Origin: Chara braunii
Taxonomy: Eukaryota > Streptophyta > Charophyceae > Charales > Characeae
NCBI GenBank assembly: GCA_003427395.1
Contig: BFEA01000072.1
Span: forward strand, 3,160,426-3,193,399
Direction of reading: 5' to 3'
DNA length: 32,974 bases
The notes beneath the pieces were generated by a model. It saw nothing but the letters and a program-made list of their open reading frames with translations, was not told the origin of the DNA and did not search any database. The first letter of the stretch is position 1. Each line of letters starts with the position of its first letter. Of this stretch, positions 1 through 8,609 are shown in pieces. The position numbers were made by a program, and so were the translations under genes.

Positions 1-581
1 GACTTACAGAGTCGCGTACTCGCTTGTTTTTTTTCTCCTCCTCAACGGTTAATCCCTTCTTTTAGTCGCAGTGTCGTTTCTCCTCGTTTGACTGTCGAAC
101 GGCAATTTCCGTGACGTCCTCTTCTCAACTGTTTCTTGCTATTTCGTTGCGGCCCTGTCGATTGTCGACAGGCTGTGATTGCGTGCGCGCGACAGGTTGA
201 TATCTTACTGTATCTCTCTTTCTTGTCGTCCGTTTTCTGGAGTTTCCTTCGTCGTAGCGCGGCTGCCTCCGGAGAGAGAGGGAGTGGGTATGTAGATTCC
301 GTGATCGTGCTAGTGTTCTAAAAATTGTATTCGTTGTTTGTGAATGTTTTTGCACGATAATCTCGTTGTTGTCAATTAGTCGAATTGGATCAATTGGGGC
401 TATATATGCTCTGGAGGAATGAATCGGGGCCCCTTGCGCGTTTGGCTGATTTGTAGAGTAGGAAACGTGCTCTTGAGACGAAGTTGAGCGTGTCAACGTT
501 TACAACAGTTGTAGAATAGTGATACCAAAAAATTTTACTTGCTTGATTTTGTTTCTCTTTGTAATGGTTGGAGATGTTGCT

Positions 582-629
582 CCCGCCGCCGCCGCTGCTG
601 CCGCTGCTGCTGCTGCTGCTGCTGCTGCG
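582..629 (+). repeat. (GCC)n/(GCT)n trinucleotide microsatellite
   Basis: A run of GCC units passes into about nine GCT/CTG units. It gives Cys, Ala or Leu runs in one strand's frames and Ser runs in the other's, which explains the apparent short open frames here. No flanking coding evidence is seen. Confidence 0.9.
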
Positions 630-1074
630 GGTGTCTAAACCTCTCAAGCGCTCGAGGAAAGTTCACGCACCCTCGCGAGCGCTTTGTCTGCCTGTCTGCC
701 TCCCTGAGCCTACTCTTTTTATTTCGTTGATTGATCGCTAGATTGGCTGATCGATTGGCGATAATGGATGACTCATTCAGCGCCGCTATGCGCAGTAGCC
801 GAATTGGTGGTTATGTGGTATATGGGGTTTGACTGATCCTCTGCGCTTTCTCCCCCCAGACCGTCTCTCTCAGCGTTCTTGTCCCCGTGCCCGCTTTCCT
901 TCTATGTCCAAGGGCAGGCTAGAGGGACGAGGCCGGGGAAGGGGGAGGCGGAAAGAAGAAGAGCCTACAGAGAGGGAGTGCAACAAGGGAAGGCACTTGC
1001 CTCTCTTGCTCGGCGTCGCCGCTCTGATCGGTCTCTTTCTCTCTTTCTCTAATTGTCACGTCTCTTTCGGGGCT

Positions 1075-1271
1075 CTCTTTCGGGGCTCTTCTCCGTGGAA
1101 GGCCGTCTCTCTCATCGCTCGTTTCTTTCGTGGATGCATTCTCGCTTTCAGCTGCCGTCTCATCCCCCGCTGCTTTCCTATTGCGTATCCCTTGCCTTGC
1201 CTCTTTCGGGGCTCTACTCTTTTGGAGCCCGTCTCTTTCATCGCCCCCGTTTCTTTCCTGCATGCCTTCGC
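1075..1271 (+). repeat. Diverged 126-bp tandem duplication
   Basis: Copy 1 (about 1075-1146) and copy 2 (about 1201-1271) both open with CTCTTTCGGGGCTCT. Both then share GTCTCT-CATCGC-CGTTTCTTTC and a TGCAT block in the same order. An extra partial copy of the opening motif lies at 1062. The divergence includes indels, so the pair is old. Confidence 0.65.
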
Positions 1272-2183
1272 TCTTGCATCCCTTTTTTTGGCGCCTCTTG
1301 TGCATCCCTTGTTTAGAGCCCTTGTTCGCCTGTCTCTTTTACCATCATCGCTGCTCTGGGTGTCGATACGTTTTGTTTCTGTCCGCCGTCGTCGCTGTCA
1401 TGCTCGTCGCTCTCTCCGACTTTCGTCGATCTCTGTCGCAGTTTCTCCCCACCTCTCCCCTCCTGCGCCGCCTTTCTCTTGCTTGCTCCTTCCGGTCACG
1501 TGTTAGTATGTGTGTCTTTCTGCGGTCACCTCTTTTCTTTTTTTCCTTTGTCGTGTCTCACTTCTGTATTTCCGCTCGCGCTCCTCTCGCCTTCCCTCTT
1601 CTCCTCTTCCCATCACCGAACCGCTGGCTCTCTCATCATCTCCTTATGACTCAAGATCTCCATCTCTTTCTCTTGCCCCGGTCTCCTGGTGGCTTGGCAT
1701 CGAACAATTACTGCACCGCGTCTTTTGCCTTAGAGAGGCCGTAGGTTCATGTTTCACATGCATCTTTTCCTTGGCTTTTCCTTGCGCGTGGTTCTCTCAA
1801 TGCGCCTGCATCCCCGGGTCCGTATCTCTCTCTCTCTCTCCTCGCTCTCTCTCCGTTTACTGCCCCCATGTCACTCTGCACTTTCTTTCTGATCGTCCAG
1901 CGTCTCTCGTCGTCCTGTGAGTCTCTCCTCTTACATATGTGTCCGTCTGTGATTTCCTCTCCGTTTGCGTTTTTCATTTCGCCCATACCAATTCTTACAC
2001 TTGCCTGGCTATCCCTCTCTCTCCACCGTCTGTCGCCGTTTGTGTCCATCATGTCTGTTCGTCCATTCCATCTGTCGGCCCATCACTGTCTGCCGTTGAC
2101 ACCGACGCAACTCTTGTCCATCGGTGTCGGCCCACCCCTCGGTGCGGCGCTTTACCCCTTGTCTCGCGCTGTGCGGATACAAG

Positions 2184-2307
2184 CGCCATCGGATGCAAGC
2201 GCTTCGACGCCATCGGATGCATCCGCTTGGACGCCATCGGGCGCGTTGCTCGGCAACGGCACGGCGCTGGCGAGCGCTGGCGTCTTGCATCCGATGGCAT
2301 CGAAGCG
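2184..2307. repeat. 24-bp tandem units forming a long imperfect palindrome
   Basis: CGCCATCGG recurs at 2184, 2208 and 2232, a 24-bp period. The segment 2200-2221 is the reverse complement of 2286-2307 with one mismatch in 22. The spacer contains a perfect hairpin (CGTTGC 2244-2249 with GCAACG 2253-2258) and a GACGCC (2230-2235)/GGCGTC (2279-2284) pair. A transcript would fold into an extended stem-loop. The function is unknown. Confidence 0.8.
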
Positions 2308-3626
2308 GGTGCTGCTGAATGTGTCGCGCTGTCCGCCGCTGTTCCTTGTTCGCTCATCCTGGTTCTCTCTACCCATGTGTTGGTCTCCGCTTATCATGTA
2401 TTTGGCTCTGCTGGACCTCCATTCTCGTCCTCTCCGCCCGCGTCTGTCTTCGGCTATGCATTCGTTCCTGCTTGGCGTATTGCTCTCATCTCTCATCTCT
2501 TCTTCTCCTATCCAGTCTGCTTGTGCAATACAGTATGTCCCCGGTTTATCCGGCTACACGTGTCTACTCCCCTATTAGTTCTCTATTCCCTGATTTCTGT
2601 TTTCTCCTCGTTCCTTTTTCACCGTGACGATTGCACTTGGAACAAACACAGGCATCTTCCCTGGTGTGGTGTCCGTCGTCAGTTTTAATCGGTCTTCTGT
2701 TTCTATGCGTCTTTTTGCCCCGATGCTTGTTGTAATTAATTACAGTTTGTTATTCATTTTGCTGCTCTGAACGCGCTTTCAAGTCCCCTCCTCTCTTGAG
2801 CTGCTGTTCGTTCGCAGAGGAATCTCGACAAAGGAGATAAGCGAAACTGACGAGGTCGTGTAGTGTTCAGTTGCAAAGCTCTTCTGGTTTTAAATGGTGG
2901 GCGATTTGCGGGTCGGTCGGAGACCGGAGATGGAGAGCGTTCGACGTATGGAGCACTCTGGATTCTGCCTGGGTTGTTCTTGTGTGCCATCTTGTGCAAT
3001 TGATCATCGTCGTCGATGGTCGTCATTGTTTGTTGATGTCATCGCTACGGTCGCGGTGGTGGAATTTAAAGCAATCACACATTCGCTGACGCTGCTGGCT
3101 CCCGCGAGAATGGCGATCGTGTTTTCTGTTTCCCCTTGCTAATGACATTGAAGCCATGCTCATGGAAGTCGAAGTCGACCAATACCTAGTTGTCGTCGTA
3201 CTCTTGCAACCTACCTGTCTCTCCCTCTCTCGCTCTGTATGCCTCTTTTTTTCCTTCTCTATTTCTCATTGTTAAAACGGGTGCCATCGCCATGTCACTT
3301 CGGCGGTGGAACGCATGTTTATAGATGTGGAGGGGGAAGGAGGACTGGTCCAGGCGACGGAAAGAAAGGCGAGATCGACCGTAGGAGCGCCGCGGCAGGT
3401 CGACGGGAGATGGATGACTTCATTTTGAATGACACCATTAGCACTTCATTGTACAGCCCGAGACATGGATTTCCAAATACATTCGGATAATAAGAGGTAT
3501 AGTTGTTCCGTGTGCCAAGTTGGACGATAGAGAGCGTGGATAAGGAGCGGGGGTGGCTTAATGGTGACCGGAAGAGAGTTGAAATGCAAAATTTCTCACA
3601 GTCGTGCTGAGAGGGAATTCTTTCGT

Positions 3627-3707
<81 letters not shown>
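3627..3707 (+). repeat. Compound (GT)n(GA)n microsatellite
   Basis: About 20 GT units run directly into about 20 GA units. This is a typical eukaryotic compound dinucleotide repeat. The open frames crossing it (Cys-Val and Arg-Glu runs) are artefacts of the repeat. Confidence 0.97.
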
Positions 3708-3709
<2 letters not shown>

Positions 3710-4840
3710 CAACGTGTACAGAAACCTCTGCGGAAATTTCGAAAGTGTAATTGCTTTCTGTGACTGGTCGTTTTGAAAGATTTTAGTTTTAGCGTCTTCT
3801 GGACTCTTTTGGAGGCGGTCTCGGTTGACGAGCTAATGACAGTGAGTCGGCCAATTTGAGTTTGTTGTGCGGTCGACGATAATTTGCAGGTAATGTTGAT
3901 CGACTCCACTGGCCTGCGGTTTTTTCCCCCAGTGGCTACATGCTGTTGGTGATGGAAGAAGAAGAGGGAAAAGGCAAAACCTACGCGAAAAGGTCCGTCT
4001 TATTTCTGTTCTATAAGAACACCTGTCTAATCACATCCTCCTCCCTCCTCCCTCCTCCCTCCCTCCGAAAAACTGAGAACCGCGAACTCTTTAAACAGTG
4101 CTTCATTCCGTCGTTGATTTGACCCCCATGTTCTCTCGCTCTCTCGCTCTTTTTGTCTGTTTACCTCCGTCTCCTCCTTTTCCCTCTGCTCCGCCCCCCT
4201 ATTTCTCCCACTCTGTTTTCCTTTGTGGCCTTTTCCTCTTTCTCTTCTCTCCCTCTCTCCCTTTCTCCCTCTCAGGACATACTCGCAAAAGCACTTTTTT
4301 CTTCTTTGTGGACGTAATTGTGGTCGGGAGCATTCAGGCTGGGTCGCAAAAGCGATCATATACATCCACGAAAAGTTCTAGTGTGAGTACACGCAGTTGT
4401 CTGCCTCTTTCTCGTACTCCCTCGCTCTCTCGTATTTCACTTCTGTGCCTGATTTGTCGTGTCTGCACCTCGTTTGCCTCGCCTGACCCTCAGGTGGTTG
4501 GCTTCACCGCCTTCACTTGGTTGTTTGGCATCTGGCGTCTTTCTTTTTCAGTTTGGGTCTCTTTTTTATCAGTTTGGGTCTCTTTCTTTTTCAGTTTGGG
4601 TCTCTCTCTTTTTCAGTTTGTGTATTATCATTGGAAATGCCATCTCTCATATACTCTGCAACCTCACTTAATGCGAAGCTTTCACGGTAATTCACCTATT
4701 AATTAACCCTCGCTCGTTGCAAGCAGATCGCCTATCTTTTGTTTTTTTCACTTTGAAAGGGCGACCGTCTCGAGATATCATCATTGAACGGACAGCCTCC
4801 AGGCAATTGAGAAATATTTGGTTTTACTCGTCAAGTTCCA
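3710..4840. other. Intergenic stretch, C/T-rich, with short tandem repeat
   Basis: No gene is recognised. 4030-4275 is CT-rich. At 4549-4620 a 21-23 bp unit, a pyrimidine tract ending in TCAG followed by TTTGGGTCTC, is repeated almost four times (CAGTTTG at 4549, 4570, 4592 and 4614). Each copy looks like a 3' splice acceptor, but there is no exon evidence around it. Confidence 0.6.
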
Positions 4841-4847
4841 TCATCAT

Positions 4848-4913
4848 CTGGATTCGAACTCGGTTCTGTATTTCATCAGTTCATGGGTGTATGTACCCAC
4901 TGAGCTAGGTAGG
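4848..4913 (-). mobile_element. tRNA-derived SINE head (minus strand)
   Basis: On the minus strand an A box, TAGCTCAGTGGGTA (rc of 4894-4907), is followed about 33 nt later by a B box, GAGTTCGAATCC (rc of 4850-4861). The order and spacing are those of a tRNA-type RNA polymerase III promoter. The T-stem and anticodon arm do not fold properly, so this is a tRNA-related SINE head or tRNA pseudogene and not a working tRNA. The body would extend toward lower coordinates. Its 3' end is not visible. Confidence 0.7.
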
Positions 4914-5145
4914 CTCTTCTTGGGTGCATATGGCCTTTTTCTCTGGACGGTAAGCAAACAAGACTGTAACGCTGCACTGTAAGGGAAGGGTGATTCGCTT
5001 TCGCTACGTCATCCAAAAACCCTGGGGCCTCACGGAGATTGCGTCCTTCAGGCTAAAAGTCCGCTTTGGCTTTTTGATCTGCGAGGTGGTTGACCTGACA
5101 TCTGGGTTTTCTGCTTACCATCATTCCCGGTACAAGGCCGGGTAG

Positions 5146-5336
5146 ATTGGGGTTGTTAGCTAAATGGCAGGTACGCCATTGGGGTTGTTAGCTAAAATGG
5201 CAGGTACGCCATTGGGGTTGTTAGCTGAAATGGCAGGTACGCCATTGGGTTGTTAGCTGAAATGGCAGGTACGCCATTGGGTTGTTAGCTAAATGGCAGG
5301 TACGCCATTGGGGTTGTTAGTTAAACCGCCAGTACC
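5146..5336 (+). repeat. About 32-bp tandem array, 5 copies plus a partial
   Basis: Units start at 5146, 5178, 5211, 5244 and 5276, with a decayed sixth at 5307. Each reads ATTGGGGTTGTTAGCT, then AAATGGCAGGTACGCC. Lengths vary from 31 to 33 bp through one-base changes in the G and A runs. A displaced single copy lies at 5454-5480. Because unit length is not a multiple of three, the array does not encode a protein repeat. Confidence 0.93.
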
Positions 5337-5480
5337 CCAGGGGGTCTTAGGCTCCCTCTGGGGAGGCTCTGAGGCAAATGGGAATGGACCTGCGCGGTAC
5401 AGCAATTCAGCCACCGAGTCAACGGCCTAAGAACGTGGAGGTACTGGTGGGTTAAATGGCAGGTACGCCATTGGGGTTGT

Positions 5481-6222
5481 TTCAGAATTGGATGGCAGAT
5501 ATCTCTCATCTGTCGTCTACTACGATGAATGCAATCTTACCTGGCTCATCCATCGCCAGCAGGGCCGGGGACCTAGCTCATTCTGCAAGCCACCAGTGTT
5601 GCATTTATGAGATCATTGGGTTAAATCCGCTTGGTCTCAGGTGCGCCCTAGTGTATCATCTGCCATTGCCACTCCCAGCCAGCATTAGCAGCACCTTGGT
5701 CAAAACCGTTGTTGGCTATTATACATCGCTAATGCTGACTTGGGGGCGGGACGGGAGAACGCAGCATCTGCTAGTGCCAGTGCGGGTAGGTTTCCTTGTT
5801 GGTATCGCCCCATTTCTGCATTAATCTGACGAGGGACTGATACTTTCTTCCCCCAAATACAACGTGCGGTCATTGCTTGTGCACCATCACGACTGTGCAA
5901 ACCGCCCCGGCTAGGGAGAGGCCAGATGTGGAAGGTGTTCCTTGTGAGTCAGTGTACTTGTGCTGGAAGAGATGAAGGGATGGGGGAAAAGGTTATGTAT
6001 GGAGAAGATGGGTGCGTACAAAGAGAGCGACGAGATATGGAAAGCAAAAACAGAAAAGGAAATTCAGTTTTAAACTTAGGAAAAGGGGTCATGAGAAAAA
6101 GAAAGGAAGCCACAGCCAGCAGCACTGTACGTGGGTTGAGAGCCTCTCAGAGCTCGTTCAAAGGGAAAGAGCAGAGCAGTGAACAACATGTTGGAGAAGT
6201 CACTCTCCGGGCAGGAACTCGA
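5481..6222. other. No feature recognised
   Basis: Open frames exist at 5456-5824 and 5926-6339 on the plus strand. Neither shows a recognisable domain, and the second runs into a duplication that does not keep its frame. I see nothing else in this stretch. Confidence 0.4.
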
Positions 6223-6389
6223 GATCGAGGTCACAGAGTACAGAGGCAGTACAGTGAAGGAAATGGGTGCTCTCTGGGCAAGAATACAAGATGCGAGCTC
6301 TGTTGGGATCGAGGTCAGAGTACAGGAGCAGAACAGTGAAGGAAATGGGCGCTCTTTGGGCAATAATACAAGATGCGAACTCTGGCCGA
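6223..6389 (+). repeat. Two-copy 84-bp tandem duplication
   Basis: Copy 1 (6223-6306) and copy 2 (6307-6389) both start GATCGAGGTCA and share GTGAAGGAAATGGG, GCTCT-TGGGCAA and ATACAAGATGCGA. A 3-bp and a 1-bp class of indels shift the frame between copies. The same peptide series therefore appears in two different frames, which argues against coding constraint. Confidence 0.85.
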
Positions 6390-7076
6390 CAGGAAAGAGA
6401 GGCCGTTCACACTGTGAATCCAAATCTTTCTCGCTAAGGATGGCAGAGGACAATGTGCGGGTGCTTCAGTTGCTGGGCAATAGTGTAATGGAGCTGAAAA
6501 TAGCAGCATCTCATGCTTTGGAGCAAAACGCAGGGGAGGCTGAGCATGCGGGAATCCGATCTGCACAATGTGACTGTGTGGATACGGTACTGGCAGTCAC
6601 TCTGTGATGACTGTGTTGATGGGAATGGTATGGCTGCAGGGTCTCATCGCCATGATGATGATCATGACAGTCTTTGGCGCTCGTCGTCACTCTTTACTAC
6701 CGATGGATTGTGCTTCTGGCGTATGCAGTCGAGACTCGGAAGGATAGAGACAATATATTGAGGTGGAATGAGAGGATGATGAACAACGCCCCACCTCGAT
6801 TGTGGAGGTAGGAAAGGAGTGGTGAGGAGTCGGGATTGCTAAGGCTCCCATGTGGGTAGAAAAGGGCAAGGGCGTAAAGGGGTGTCAACTCCCAAGCGTA
6901 TGGAGTGGACGAGTGAGGTTTATTCTTTGGACAGATGAAGTTACGCTGCATGAGGTCTTCAAGGTCGAGAGCTGTGGTGCCCTCTCACAAGAAAACTGAA
7001 CAAACCAAAATTCCTTTCGAGCCCCCCCCGTGCCCCTCCCCCGGCCCCCTCCTTTTGGTTTTAAAAGGAAGCTACC
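6390..7076. other. No feature recognised
   Basis: Short open frames only. A C-rich segment (7021-7052) precedes the next repeat. No gene, RNA or transposon signature is seen. Confidence 0.4.
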
Positions 7077-7221
7077 TGCCCCAATTGGTGGCAGCATAGC
7101 CGCATGTTGGCCCCTGCCCCAATTGGTGGCAGCATAGCCGCTTCAAGCATAGCTGCATGTTGCCGCCCGCCCCAATTGGTGGCAGCATAGCCGCATGTTG
7201 GCCCCTGCCCCAATTGGTGGT
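7077..7221 (+). repeat. 38-bp tandem repeat block
   Basis: Units beginning YGCCCCAATTGGTGGCAG occur at 7077, 7115, 7168 and 7206 (the last partial). The full unit ends in CATAGCCGCATGTTGGCCCC. Unit 2 carries a 15-bp insertion that duplicates AGCATAGC. The central CCAATTGG is palindromic. Confidence 0.9.
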
Positions 7222-7249
7222 GGTCACGGAGTAGGGTCGGACCACTGGT

Positions 7250-7251
<2 letters not shown>

Positions 7252-7304
<53 letters not shown>
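7252..7304 (+). repeat. 53-nt G homopolymer
   Basis: An uninterrupted run of about 53 G, followed by AGAAGGGGGATGGGGA. Runs of this length are rare and hard to sequence, so the true length is uncertain. As DNA it could form multiple G-quadruplexes. Confidence 0.95.
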
Positions 7305-7305
<1 letters not shown>

Positions 7306-7380
7306 GAAGGGGGATGGGGAAGGCTAACGCAAAGAGCATTTTGTCAGAGCTGTGCGTCCCATCAACTTCCCTTGGCCCTA

Positions 7381-7490
7381 TTGATTAAGCGTGTAAGGCA
7401 AAGTCCGACCGACGAAATGGTCTTGGACAGTCGTGCTTTTTTCCTTCTTGTGAAATTGAGTGTAGCGAACATGACAAACACACTTGCACC
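7381..7490 (+). repeat. Short repeat with hammerhead-like core, copy A
   Basis: Diverged copy of the family seen at 11059, 11350 and 11835. It keeps CCGAC (7409-7413) followed directly by GAAA (7414-7417), then CAGTCGTGC (7428-7436), a T run and GAGTGTAGCGAACATGAC near 7458. The position of CTGATGA is decayed to TTGATTA (7381-7387). It is named a family by alignment of four copies by eye. The ribozyme reading is inference. Confidence 0.5.
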
Positions 7491-7567
7491 CGTGACAGCC
7501 AAAGACCCTACCAATACGGACCAGGGGGAGGAAGCCAACTTTCTAGGTTTGCCCCAGGCGGTGCATG

Positions 7568-7625
7568 GGGATTGAACACACGACCTGCTGGATGCCACTT
7601 GCATGCCTAAGCAACTGAGCTAGGC
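7568..7625 (-). mobile_element. tRNA-derived SINE head (minus strand)
   Basis: On the minus strand an A box, TAGCTCAGTTGC (rc of 7611-7622), and a B box, GTGTGTTCAATCCC (rc of 7568-7581), are spaced about 30 nt apart as in tRNA-type Pol III promoters. The T-stem is imperfect, so it is not a functional tRNA. The body would run toward about 7340 on the minus strand, across the antisense of the hammerhead-like repeat copy A. Confidence 0.7.
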
Positions 7626-7629
7626 TGGT

Positions 7630-8190
7630 TGCTGAAACAAACAAATGAAAAATCAGCCTATCAGTACAGGCTGAAAGCGAGAAAATGTAGGCTGTAAGAG
7701 GCCATCCATGTTGCAGCGGGGATTGAAAAGTCCGATGACTGGACACCTGGGCTGGACGTTTGGGTCGGACGTCTGGATGCAAAAGTTTGCAGCAGCAAGT
7801 AATTTTCTAACCTGGACTGGATGCCTGAACACATACAAAGACGTAGCAAAAAAAGAGCAAAAGTTTGTTATGTTTTAACCTACCTTACCAAGTGTCCGAT
7901 GACTGGACAACTGGGCTAGACGTTTGGGTTTTCCCGCCATCCGGGAGGGGCCACCTGGCTTCTGACATGTGATCCTTCCTGTGCTTGTCATAGAAAAAGC
8001 AGAATCACACGTCATACACAGGGTGAAGCTCGTGACAACAAAAAAAAGAAAAGAAGGAAAAAAAACAGAAAGGAACTTGTGACAACAAGATAGCACAATT
8101 GACACAAACAACGAATTCCTCCCAACGGTCCAACACACCCAAAAACGTCCATCAAACCACGTTCCCTCCCTCCAGCTCTTGGCCACGAGA
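7630..8190. other. No gene; purine-rich stretch
   Basis: A near-repeat of GTCCGATGACTGGACACCTGG occurs around 7731 and 7895 with TGGGCT-GACGTTTGGGT following, so a diverged 164-bp-spaced duplication is present. Otherwise nothing is recognised. 8040-8075 is A-rich. Confidence 0.5.
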
Positions 8191-8211
8191 CCCCCAGGAA
8201 GAATCTGGGGG
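8191..8211. repeat. Perfect 7-bp hairpin
   Basis: CCCCCAG (8191-8197) pairs with CTGGGGG (8205-8211) across a 7-nt loop. There is no U tract after it and no gene beside it, so I do not call it a terminator. Confidence 0.7.
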
Positions 8212-8248
8212 CCTTTTGAAAAAAAGAAAAGACCCGAGTTTGAATCCA

Positions 8249-8250
<2 letters not shown>

Positions 8251-8296
<46 letters not shown>
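8251..8296 (+). repeat. (GT)23 microsatellite
   Basis: Pure GT dinucleotide run. Just upstream, GAGTTTGAATCC at 8236-8247 resembles a Pol III B box one base from the B box at 4850-4861. It may be the tail junction of a SINE fragment, but no A box is found. Confidence 0.95.
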
Positions 8297-8297
<1 letters not shown>

Positions 8298-8557
8298 GGC
8301 CCGTGTACCAGAGGGTGTGGCGAAAATGACATATACACACACGCGCGAGCAAACAGATTGTGTTAGGAATAAGAGGAGGATGTTGGCAGGAGAGCCAAGG
8401 TGGGGGGCCTACACGACTCGAGGACTATCAAGAGGTATGGCCTGGATGTACAAAACATAATGCCACCCCTGCATCATCCCACTAAGCCTTTTCTAATGAC
8501 CTTCTGCTGATGCGTTTTTATTTTTATATTTTCTTCTTTATTTTTTTGATTCCGCCT

Positions 8558-8606
8558 GACTCGAACCAGTCTCTCAGAGATGAAGGGTTCAAAGCTGAGT
8601 AAGTGT
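8558..8606 (-). mobile_element. tRNA-like SINE head fragment (minus strand)
   Basis: On the minus strand a TTACTCAGCTTTG A-box-like motif (rc of 8590-8602) is followed by GGTTCGAGTC (rc of 8558-8567), a good B box. The distance between them is short but within the tRNA range. It is a degraded tRNA-related sequence. Confidence 0.55.
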
Positions 8607-8609
8607 CTG

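Larger units (their letters stand above)
1..3590. other. Pyrimidine-rich region, no supported gene
   Basis: Long stretches, especially 830-2000, are rich in CTCT/TTTC on the plus strand, with Arg/Glu-rich shadow frames on the minus strand. Several long open frames overlap on both strands (for example 829-1506 plus, 225 codons), but they are low-complexity Ser/Leu/Pro/Phe/Arg translations of pyrimidine tracts. No domain, codon bias or clear splice structure is visible. It could be promoter, long 5' UTR or non-coding RNA sequence. I cannot tell which. Confidence 0.5.

Noticed and set aside
829-1506. 225-codon plus-strand open frame
   Set aside because: Low-complexity translation of pyrimidine tracts, overlapped by long frames on both strands, with no domain. 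Not called as a gene.
4848-4913. Functional tRNA gene
   Set aside because: A and B boxes fit, but acceptor, anticodon and T stems do not pair.
5146-5336. CRISPR array
   Set aside because: Units are contiguous with no unique spacers, and the genome is eukaryotic. It is a simple tandem repeat.
8191-8211. Stem-loop as a transcription terminator
   Set aside because: No U tract and no bacterial gene context in this eukaryotic DNA.
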